The position numbers were made by a program, and so were the translations under genes. A stretch of 33,024 bases of DNA from positions 1 through 33,024 of the forward strand of contig SLDA01000112.1 in the NCBI GenBank assembly GCA_007125545.1, given 5' to 3'. The notes under the pieces were generated by a model. The model was not told the origin of the DNA. It saw only the letters and a program-made list of their open reading frames with translations, and did not search any database. Source of the stretch: Thermoflexales bacterium (GTDB lineage Bacteria > Chloroflexota > Anaerolineae > B4-G1 > SLSP01). This document shows, piece after piece, positions 1-7,785 of the stretch (positions are counted from its first letter, which is position 1; each line of letters starts with the position of its first letter).

Positions 1-2
1 AA

Positions 3-1877
3 GAGCAACCGGCTGATCCAGACTCCCGGTACCAGGAGGCCCCGATGCTAGCAAGCCTCGTCGCCGCTGGTGCTCTACCGGTCGTCGACGAGCGTTTGCC
101 CTTGAATCCTTATGTGATCCCAGTACGCGAATCCATTGGGAAGTACGGTGGTACCATACGGCGGGGGTTCAATGGCGTCTCAGACCGCTGGGGTCCCACG
201 AAGTTCATCGACCGGTCCCTCGTCTGGCTTGACTGGGATCTGATGCTCGAGCCGCGCCTGATCGAAAGCTGGGATGTCAGCGCTGACGCGAAGGTCTATA
301 CGTTCCACCTGCGCAAAGGATTGAAGTACTCTGATGGCGTCGAAGTCACCAGCGCAGACTTCAAGTGGTTCTGGGATCATCAAGTCAACAACAGCGACTT
401 GATGTCGTCACCGTGGGGCCCCCTTTCCACCCAGGATGAAGACGGCAACCGCGTGCTCTGTGAGGCCAGTTTCCCGGATGACTATACAGTAGTGTATACC
501 TTCCAACACCCGCATCCGCTCTTTATGTTCTCCGGCATGCGGAACATCAACGGCTTCTTCACACCCGGTCATCATATGTCACAGTTCCATATGGATCTCA
601 CCGACGACGAAGGCGCCCTGGAAGCGGCCTACATCGACGCAGGATTCAACTCATGGACAGAGTACTGGGAGGATCGGAACTGGTGGTATCTGAACATCGA
701 TAAACCTATGGCCACGCCTTGGGTTGCCAAGAACACACTCGCTGAGGAAATCCAGATTATGGAGCGCAACCCTTACTACTTCGCCGTAGACCCCGAGGGC
801 AACCAGCTCCCGTATGTCGACAGAGTCTCTCACAGGCTCTTCGAGTCCAGCGAAGTCTTTAACATGTGGATCGTGAATGGTGAAATCGACTTCCAGAACC
901 GGCACGTCAACATCGCGAACTTCACCCTGTTCAAGGAGAACGAGGCCAGTGGCGACTACGAGGTCTTCGTCGGCGCCGCTTCGGGCCACAGCGCTCTCCA
1001 GCTCAACTTGGCGACCAAGGACGAGGCGCTCAACGCGTTCTTCAATGACCGGACTGTCCGCCATGCTATCTCCTATGCGATCAACCGTGATGAGGTGAAC
1101 GAACTGGTCTACAATGGACTGATGACGCCGCGGCAGTACAGTCCACTGTCGCTCTCACCCAACTACTATCCCAAGCTGTCCTATGCACACCTCGACTTTG
1201 ATCAGGCCAGGTCGCGCCAGATGCTGGACGATGCCGGCTATGACGCCAAGGACAACGAAGGTTTCCGCGTCTTCCCCGGCACAAACCGTACCATCACCTT
1301 CGTTATCGAAGGGACAGCGGAACCGGGCTCGCCCGGCGAGGATGCGGCGCAGTTGGTCGTGCGCTACCTGAACGACATCGGCATCAAAGCCACCTACCGG
1401 TATTTCGAGCGCTCGCTCTACACCGTGCACTTCCAGACCAATGAGATCGAGGCAGCTTGGTGGGGCGGAGATCGAACGGTGCTACCTCTGGCCCCCGGCG
1501 CTCCTATCTTCCGCGGCACGATGATCGACCGACCTTGGGCTGCCGGCTACGGTATCTGGTGGAACAGCCAAGGTACCGATCCCAATGCCGTCGAACCCCC
1601 GGAGGGGCACTTCATCTGGGACATCTGGGCTATCTGGACCCAAATCCAGGCGGAACCCGATCCGGATAGGCAGAACGCACTCTTTGAGGGAATCCTCGAT
1701 ATCTGGGCCGAGGAGATTCCGATGATAGGCGTGCTGGGCGAGGCCCCGGCTCTCGTGATCGTCAAGAACGGCTTCCGCAACTATGTGCAGGGCCTGCCCG
1801 TAGACGACCCCACGGGCGACGAGCACCTGCTGCAGACGGAAAGCTACTTCTGGGAGAACCCGGAACAGCACACCTAG
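3..1877 (+). CDS. ABC transporter family-5 (Opp/Dpp-type) extracellular solute-binding protein, 5'-truncated by window edge
   Basis: Frame is open upstream of the listed ATG at 45 (codons from nt 3 read EQPADPDSRYQEAPMLASLVAAGALPVVDERLP, typical of family-5 SBPs), so the true start is outside the window; contains FHLRKGLKYSDGVEVTSADFKWFWD typical of SBP_bac_5; followed by Opp permeases. Confidence 0.9.
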   Translation, partial: EQPADPDSRYQEAPMLASLVAAGALPVVDERLPLNPYVIPVRESIGKYGGTIRRGFNGVSDRWGPTKFIDRSLVWLDWDLMLEPRLIESWDVSADAKVYTFHLRKGLKYSDGVEVTSADFKWFWDHQVNNSDLMSSPWGPLSTQDEDGNRVLCEASFPDDYTVVYTFQHPHPLFMFSGMRNINGFFTPGHHMSQFHMDLTDDEGALEAAYIDAGFNSWTEYWEDRNWWYLNIDKPMATPWVAKNTLAEEIQIMERNPYYFAVDPEGNQLPYVDRVSHRLFESSEVFNMWIVNGEIDFQNRHVNIANFTLFKENEASGDYEVFVGAASGHSALQLNLATKDEALNAFFNDRTVRHAISYAINRDEVNELVYNGLMTPRQYSPLSLSPNYYPKLSYAHLDFDQARSRQMLDDAGYDAKDNEGFRVFPGTNRTITFVIEGTAEPGSPGEDAAQLVVRYLNDIGIKATYRYFERSLYTVHFQTNEIEAAWWGGDRTVLPLAPGAPIFRGTMIDRPWAAGYGIWWNSQGTDPNAVEPPEGHFIWDIWAIWTQIQAEPDPDRQNALFEGILDIWAEEIPMIGVLGEAPALVIVKNGFRNYVQGLPVDDPTGDEHLLQTESYFWENPEQHT

Positions 1878-1894
1878 TCAAAGATGAGTCAGAT

Positions 1895-1930
1895 CCTGTG
1901 ATCGGTACTCTGTAGAGTACCGATCACAGG
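1895..1930 (+). promoter_or_regulatory. Perfect 16-bp stem / 4-nt loop hairpin between SBP and permease genes
   Basis: CCTGTGATCGGTACTC-TGTA-GAGTACCGATCACAGG; arms are exact reverse complements; no T-tract follows, so more like an mRNA processing/stabilising or attenuating stem-loop than a classic terminator. Confidence 0.75.
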
Positions 1931-2069
1931 AACGCACAAGGCATGAGGAACAAGGAATGCGGGATATGGTTTCAAGCCACCCCTTATCCCCGATTCCTTG
2001 GTCCTTAAGCCTTAGCCATTAACGTGAGAGGGCTTAAAAGTTAAGGCCCATAAATGTAGGAGACCGATT

Positions 2070-3059
2070 ATGGCCAAGTACATTCTAAGACGCGTACTGC
2101 TGATGATCCCGACCTTGATCGTCATCTCTATGATCTCGTTTGCGGTCATACAACTGCCCCCCGGTGACTACTTGACGTCCTACGTCGCGAGCCTGCGGCA
2201 GATGGGCGATGACGTAGATGAAACGGAGCTCGAGATGCTGCGCCAGCGCTACGGGCTCGGGCAGCCAACCTACGTGCAGTACTACAAGTGGGTCTCCGGC
2301 ATCATCCTGCGGGGGGACTGGGGACAGTCGATGGAATGGCGCAAGCCGGTGAAGGATCTGATCTGGGAGCGGATGGCCCTGACGGTATTTCTGTCTTCGG
2401 TCTCGATTATGATAAGCTGGTTTGTAGCCATACCGATCGGGGTCTACTCGGCTACACATCAATATAGCCCTCCGGATTACGTCTTTTCAGGTATGAGTTT
2501 CGTCGGCGCCGGGATGCCGGGGTTTATGCTGGCTCTGGTGGTGATGTGGATCGCAATGAGGCGTTTCGGCTTAAATGTCGGCGGTCTCTTCTCACCAGAG
2601 TACATAACGGCGCCGTGGAGTGTCGACAAGTTTGTCGACTTACTCAAGCACATCTGGATACCCGTGATCATCATCGCGCTGGGTAGTACGGCGGGCAGTA
2701 TTCGCACAACCCGGGCCAACGTTCTCGATGAGCTAAGCAAACCCTACGTGGAAACCGCACGGGCAAAGGGCCTAAAGGAGCGCAAGCTTACCTGGAAGTA
2801 CCCGGTACGCGTGGCCATGAACCCGTTCTTCAGTACCGTGGGGTGGACCTTGGCCAGTCTGATCTCAGGGGCGACACTGGTCGACGTCGTGCTGAGCCTG
2901 CAGACCACCGGGCCGATGATGCTGCGAGCCCTGACCTCACAGGACATGTATCTGGCCGGCAGCTTCCTGCTTTTGCTCAGCTCTTTAACCGTCATTGGCA
3001 CATTGATCTCTGACGTTCTGCTCGCCTGGGTCGATCCGCGTATCCGGCTGGAGGGATAA
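2070..3059 (+). CDS. ABC transporter permease, OppB/DppB-type
   Basis: MAKYILRRVLLMIPTLIVISMISFAVIQLPPGDY start and ...RTTRANVLDELSKPYVETARAKGLKERKLTWKYPVRVAMNP (EAA-type loop) are characteristic; multiple TM segments. Confidence 0.93.
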   Translation: MAKYILRRVLLMIPTLIVISMISFAVIQLPPGDYLTSYVASLRQMGDDVDETELEMLRQRYGLGQPTYVQYYKWVSGIILRGDWGQSMEWRKPVKDLIWERMALTVFLSSVSIMISWFVAIPIGVYSATHQYSPPDYVFSGMSFVGAGMPGFMLALVVMWIAMRRFGLNVGGLFSPEYITAPWSVDKFVDLLKHIWIPVIIIALGSTAGSIRTTRANVLDELSKPYVETARAKGLKERKLTWKYPVRVAMNPFFSTVGWTLASLISGATLVDVVLSLQTTGPMMLRALTSQDMYLAGSFLLLLSSLTVIGTLISDVLLAWVDPRIRLEG

Positions 3060-3061
3060 CA

Positions 3062-4291
3062 ATGACAACCACCAAACAAGACGATTCCACACCGCTACCT
3101 GAAGGAACACCGGTTCCCGGTGCTCCTGGAGTATTGGGAGCAGTAGACGCACCTATTTCCGAGGATCTGCTTGACGATATCCCGGTTGTTGATGAGGAGG
3201 AGGAAAGACTTTACGTTGCGAGTCAATGGCAGTTGATGTGGTGGAAATTCCGCAGACACAAGCTGGCGTTGATCGGAGCAGCGATCCTGGCGGTGCTCTA
3301 TACGATTGCGATCTTCGCGGAATTTGTCGCGCCCTACGATCCGAGTGCCTTCTTCGTACGCTACAAGATGGCTCCGCCCACACGGATCCACATCTTCCAC
3401 GAGGGTCAGTTACGCGCCCCCTTTGTCTACCATCAAGTGCGCGATCGCGATCCCGACACACTGCGCGACATCTACACGGTGGACCGCTCGATCACCTACC
3501 CCGTGAACTTCTTTGTCCGTGGCGTTCCTTACAAGTTCTGGGGGCTCGTGGACACCGATATCCACCTGTTTGGTTTAACGGTGGACAAAGACGAGCAAGC
3601 GGTCTTCCTGCTGGGCGCCGACCGGATGGGCCGGGACCTGTTCACACGAATATGCTATGGGGCCCGTATCTCCCTGTCCATCGGCCTGATCGGCGTCTTC
3701 CTGAGCCTGATTTTTGGTGTGACACTGGGCGGTATATCGGGCTACTATGGGGGGCGAGTGGACACGGTCATTCAGCGTGTCATCGAGTTCATTCAGACGA
3801 TACCTAGCATCCCGCTGTGGATGGCTCTGAGTGCGGGATTGCCGGCTGACTGGCCGGTTGTCCGCCTTTACTTCGGCATCACGATTATTCTGTCATTGAT
3901 CGGATGGACAGGAATGGCACGCGTGGTCCGCGGCCGATTTCTACAACTGCGCGAGGAAGATTTTGTGCTGGCGGCGCGCCTGAATGGATCCAGCGAGATT
4001 CGCATTATCTTGCGCCATATGGCCCCATCCTTCTTCAGCCACATCATCGCCAGTCTGACCATCGCCATTCCCGCCACCATTCTGGGCGAAACAGGGCTCA
4101 GCTTCATCGGCTTGGGTCTGCGCGCCCCGGCGATCAGTTGGGGGGTGCTGTTGCAAGAAGCCCAGAATGTGCGTTCACTGGCCTTTGCGCCGTGGGTATT
4201 TGCTCCTGCGGTTGCCGTCGTGTTGACTGTCTTCGCCTTTAACTTTCTGGGTGACGGACTACGCGATGCAGCGGATCCCTATGCTAGATAG
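3062..4291 (+). CDS. ABC transporter permease, OppC/DppC-type with long N-terminal extension and extracytoplasmic insert
   Basis: LLGADRMGRDLFTRICYGARISLSIGLIGVFLSLIFGVTLGGISGYYGG and DFVLAARLNGSSEIRIILRHMAPSF; RBS-like ggaggg just upstream; starts 2 nt after the oppB-like stop. Confidence 0.93.
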   Translation: MTTTKQDDSTPLPEGTPVPGAPGVLGAVDAPISEDLLDDIPVVDEEEERLYVASQWQLMWWKFRRHKLALIGAAILAVLYTIAIFAEFVAPYDPSAFFVRYKMAPPTRIHIFHEGQLRAPFVYHQVRDRDPDTLRDIYTVDRSITYPVNFFVRGVPYKFWGLVDTDIHLFGLTVDKDEQAVFLLGADRMGRDLFTRICYGARISLSIGLIGVFLSLIFGVTLGGISGYYGGRVDTVIQRVIEFIQTIPSIPLWMALSAGLPADWPVVRLYFGITIILSLIGWTGMARVVRGRFLQLREEDFVLAARLNGSSEIRIILRHMAPSFFSHIIASLTIAIPATILGETGLSFIGLGLRAPAISWGVLLQEAQNVRSLAFAPWVFAPAVAVVLTVFAFNFLGDGLRDAADPYAR

Positions 4292-4393
4292 AGTCTAAGT
4301 TGAGAGCGATGAGCATGAAGGTTGCCTTGAAGGGGCATAAGAGAGTCGGACTTTCAACTTGTGACTTCTGACTCACCTGAAGGAGAGTGCCAA

Positions 4394-5431
4394 GTGGACC
4401 ATCGAAAACCGCTGATTGAGGTCAAGAACCTGAAAACCCACTTCTTCCTTGACGAAGGTACTGTACGGGCTGTTGATGGTGCAGATTTCAACATCGCCCA
4501 GGGAGAGACGCTGGGCATTGTAGGAGAGAGCGGATGCGGCAAGAGCGTCACAGCTCGCTCGATTATGCAGATCGTGACCAGGCCGGGCAAGATCGTGGAC
4601 GGACAGATCCTCTATCACCGCCACCGCTGGAACCATGGTTCCAGCGCCGGGCAAGAGATCGTCGATCTAACCGCGCTTCATCCGCAGAGCGACGAGATGC
4701 GCTATATTCGCGGCAGCGAGATCGCAATGGTGTTCCAGGAGCCGATGACATCGCTGAGCCCCGTACACACAGTCGGGAACCAGATTGCCGAGGTCATCAT
4801 CCTGCATCAAAAGGTCTCGAAGGAAGAGGCCTGGCAGAAAGCGATTGAAATGCTCGCTTTCGTGGGCATGCCGCTCCCGAATCGCACCATCGAACAATAT
4901 TCGTACCAGTTGAGCGGCGGCATGCGCCAGCGGGCCATGATCGCTATGGCGCTCTCCTGCAACCCGGCCCTTCTGATCGCCGACGAACCTACCACCGCGC
5001 TTGACGTGACCACTGAAGCCCAGATTCTGCGCCTGATGCGCCGGCTCCAAGATGAGTTGGGCATGGCGATTATGTTTATTACCCACAACCTCGGCGTAGT
5101 AGCCCAGATGGCGGAGAACGTCGTCGTTATGTATATGGGAAAGGTTGTGGAGCTGGCGTCGGTCGAGACGATCTTCCACGCGCCCGCGCACCCCTATACG
5201 CGGGCACTGCTACAATCGATCCCAAGACTGGGGCACAAAACGATGCAACGGCGGCGGTTAGCTTCGATCAAAGGCATGGTGCCCGATTCCTTCGCCCTAC
5301 CCCAAGGTTGCGCGTTCCATCCACGGTGCAGCGCGATGAAGTATGGTGTCTGCGACCAGGAGGAACCGCCTATGATCGAAGTTGAGCCCGGTCATAAGGT
5401 GGCCTGCATAAGGTACGGGGAAATCACGTGA
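4394..5431 (+). CDS. ABC transporter ATP-binding protein, OppD/DppD-type
   Basis: Walker A GESGCGKS, signature LSGGMRQR, Walker B LLIADEPT, C-terminal CAFHPRCSAMKYGVCDQEEP oligopeptide C-terminal motif. Track ORF opens at 4361; GTG 4394 preceded by GAAGGAGAG is the likelier start. Confidence 0.92.
   Translation: MDHRKPLIEVKNLKTHFFLDEGTVRAVDGADFNIAQGETLGIVGESGCGKSVTARSIMQIVTRPGKIVDGQILYHRHRWNHGSSAGQEIVDLTALHPQSDEMRYIRGSEIAMVFQEPMTSLSPVHTVGNQIAEVIILHQKVSKEEAWQKAIEMLAFVGMPLPNRTIEQYSYQLSGGMRQRAMIAMALSCNPALLIADEPTTALDVTTEAQILRLMRRLQDELGMAIMFITHNLGVVAQMAENVVVMYMGKVVELASVETIFHAPAHPYTRALLQSIPRLGHKTMQRRRLASIKGMVPDSFALPQGCAFHPRCSAMKYGVCDQEEPPMIEVEPGHKVACIRYGEIT
4625..4646. repeat. 22-nt perfect palindrome inside the OppD-like CDS
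   Basis: CGCTGGAACCATGGTTCCAGCG equals its own reverse complement. Confidence 0.8.
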
Positions 5432-5445
5432 TTTTCAGTTATCGG

Positions 5446-5493
5446 GAAAACGGCATAACGCCCGGGTCTAGCTCCGGGCATTATGCCGTTTTC
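5446..5493 (+). terminator. Rho-independent terminator-like hairpin after the Opp-type operon
   Basis: GAAAACGGCATAACGCCCGG-GTCTAGCT-CCGGGCATTATGCCGTTTTC (20-bp stem with one C/A mismatch) followed by TTTAG; lies 15 nt after the oppD-like stop. Confidence 0.75.
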
Positions 5494-5510
5494 TTTAGCC
5501 AGCAACGCCT

Positions 5511-7259
5511 ATGAGTGTCCTCCTGATCCAGCCGCCCCATTGGCTCCCGACAATGCCGCACCTGGCCTTGCCGACCTTAACCGCTCACTTGCGTGCCTAT
5601 GGGATCGAAACTGAGCAGCTCGACTTAAACATCGAAACCTTCGATACGCTACTGACGCAGCCCTACCTCGAAGGCGCGCTCGCACGCGTGCGGGAACGCC
5701 CACCACGCAACGTGCCACCGACCGCGATTGCCAGGATACTCGCACAGGCGCCACAAGTGATTGGTCGGGTCGAACCGGCCAAGGACGCGCTGCGCGATAG
5801 CCGGTTTTTCGATCCACGTACCAGCAGGCAGGCCTTTCTGACCCTCGTCCAGGGGCTGGAGCTGGCCTCTCTCCCCTTCCATCCGGCAGCCGTGCAGTTC
5901 ACCACCTTCACGCCACCCGTGCCTGAGGACAGCAGCGCCGCGCTACTCGACGTCATAGCTGATTCCGAGCGCAATCCATTTCTGACACTGTTCCGCGACA
6001 CCTTCTTGCCTCGCATCCTCGAATCCCAACCCGACCTGATCGGTATCTCCATTCCCACTTTGGGGCAGATGCTGGGCGCGATGACTCTCGGCTATCTGAT
6101 CAAGGAAGCTGATCTTCGCTGTCATGTGACCATCGGGGGGCCGCACGTCTCGATGCTGCGAGAGCTTCTTCCACGCACGCCCAAGCTTTTCGATCTCTTC
6201 GACAGCGCGGTGGTCTTCAGCGGAGAAGGGGCGCTGCTGCGTTTGGCAGAGCTGGTGGACAGCGCGAGCGTTCCTCAGCCCGACCTTTCACAGATCCCGA
6301 ACCTAATCTACCGTGACAAGGGAATCGTTCGCAGCACCCCGCTGGAGGCATTACCGGAGCCCCGCCCATGCGAGAGGCCGAACTTCGGCGCACCGGACTT
6401 TGACGGACTCCCCCTACACAGCTACCTGAGCCCCAGTCCGGTCCTACCCTTGCTCAGTTCCCACGGCTGCTACTACGGAAAGTGTGCGTTCTGCAATGTG
6501 GGCTACGGCGGACCTGATCGGTTCCACCCACTCGACCCGGAGTTGGTGGTCGAGCAGATGCTGTTCCTGCACCGGAAGCACGGTGCCCGCCACTTCTTCT
6601 TTGCCGACGAGGCTCTAACACCGCGGACCTTGCGCATTCTATCGGATAGGCTGGCGAATGTGGAGCCGACGCTCCACTGGTGCGGCTGTGCACGGTTCGA
6701 TCCCGGGCTGACTCCTGACCTGTTGAATCACATGTCTCAGGGTGGTTGTCGTATGCTTCTCTTCGGGCTGGAAACAGCAGCAGGGACGACGATCGAGCGG
6801 ATGCACAAGCACACGCAGCCGGCCACGATGAGCCGCATTTTGCGTGACAGCGTTAAGGCAGGTATCTGGAATCACACCTTCTTTTTCTTCGGCTTTCCAG
6901 GAGAGACGATGGATGCCGCGCAGGAGACGGTGAACTTCGTGTACGCCCACCAGGATGCTATCCACTCAGCCTCACCTGGCGCCTTTCTCTTGGAACGCTA
7001 TGCGCCCGCGGAACGGGAGCCGGAGGTGTACGGCATCAGCCGGGTGATGGCAGACCCGAAGCGGGATCTGGCGATCTATTTTGATTATGAAGTGGTCACG
7101 GGCCTCAATGAGGCGATGGCGGAGCGCCTGGTTTCACTGCTCGTCGACGTTCTACCGGAGAAAGCGTTCGGACAATATTACATCACAGACGTCTACCGTT
7201 TGCTCTACGCCAGCAATCTTTGGGAAAACGGACAGCCCCTCCCACTGTGGTTGGCTTGA
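5511..7259 (+). CDS. Radical SAM protein with N-terminal B12-binding-like domain
   Basis: MSVLLIQPPHW start, DLIGISIPTLGQMLGAMTLGYLIKEADLRCHVTIGGPHVSML (B12-binding-like Rossmann), SSHGCYYGKCAFCN cysteine cluster (CX4CX2C), HFFFADEALTPRTLRILSDRL, GCRMLLFGLETAAGTTIERMHK typical of B12-radical SAM proteins. Confidence 0.88.
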   Translation: MSVLLIQPPHWLPTMPHLALPTLTAHLRAYGIETEQLDLNIETFDTLLTQPYLEGALARVRERPPRNVPPTAIARILAQAPQVIGRVEPAKDALRDSRFFDPRTSRQAFLTLVQGLELASLPFHPAAVQFTTFTPPVPEDSSAALLDVIADSERNPFLTLFRDTFLPRILESQPDLIGISIPTLGQMLGAMTLGYLIKEADLRCHVTIGGPHVSMLRELLPRTPKLFDLFDSAVVFSGEGALLRLAELVDSASVPQPDLSQIPNLIYRDKGIVRSTPLEALPEPRPCERPNFGAPDFDGLPLHSYLSPSPVLPLLSSHGCYYGKCAFCNVGYGGPDRFHPLDPELVVEQMLFLHRKHGARHFFFADEALTPRTLRILSDRLANVEPTLHWCGCARFDPGLTPDLLNHMSQGGCRMLLFGLETAAGTTIERMHKHTQPATMSRILRDSVKAGIWNHTFFFFGFPGETMDAAQETVNFVYAHQDAIHSASPGAFLLERYAPAEREPEVYGISRVMADPKRDLAIYFDYEVVTGLNEAMAERLVSLLVDVLPEKAFGQYYITDVYRLLYASNLWENGQPLPLWLA

Positions 7260-7303
7260 TGCGGTGGACCCTATTATGACGACCGACCCGAGGTGAGAAG
7301 ATT

Positions 7304-7783
7304 ATGAAACGCTGGGCGCAGCAAATACTCGTATTAGCGGCGTGGTTGACGAACTGTGTCCTGGGATTGTGGGTGATGATCAGCCTGCAGCAGACCTTGC
7401 TCGCGACCCTCGCGGTCTGGTATGTACAGGACTCGAATGTGCGTGGATGGCGAGCACGCTTCTATGATCGCGCCTACTTCGTTATCGCGGGACTCCTCTA
7501 TCTGATCTTCATCTTCGTCAATGACGGCTATCTGCGGGATGGGCTGAAAAAAGGTGATACCTTCAGGCGATTCGTGAAGATCACCGGTATCGGGTTGCTG
7601 ATTCTGTTCCCTGCAGATCTGCTGAACCTGCTGGTCCAGAGCTCGGCGCGGGGAGCAGGATTGGGACAATACAGCCTTATACTAGTCGCCCTGGAATTGC
7701 TCGCAGGCACTGCTCTATTAGCCTATGCCATCCACCACAATCCCAAACGCAAAGCCAAACTCGCAGTAGAGGAGAATGCCTGA
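7304..7783 (+). CDS. Small predicted integral membrane protein (about 4 TM)
   Basis: Four hydrophobic segments (ILVLAAWLTNCVLGLWVMISL, AYFVIAGLLYLIFIFV, ITGIGLLILFPADLLNLLV, LILVALELLAGTALLAYAI); GAGGTGAG upstream of ATG. Confidence 0.7.
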   Translation: MKRWAQQILVLAAWLTNCVLGLWVMISLQQTLLATLAVWYVQDSNVRGWRARFYDRAYFVIAGLLYLIFIFVNDGYLRDGLKKGDTFRRFVKITGIGLLILFPADLLNLLVQSSARGAGLGQYSLILVALELLAGTALLAYAIHHNPKRKAKLAVEENA

Positions 7784-7785
7784 CT

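Noticed and set aside
3226-3807. 193-aa + strand ORF overlapping the OppC-like gene in another frame
   Set aside because: Out-of-frame overlap with a strongly supported permease; low-complexity Arg/Pro/His-rich translation.
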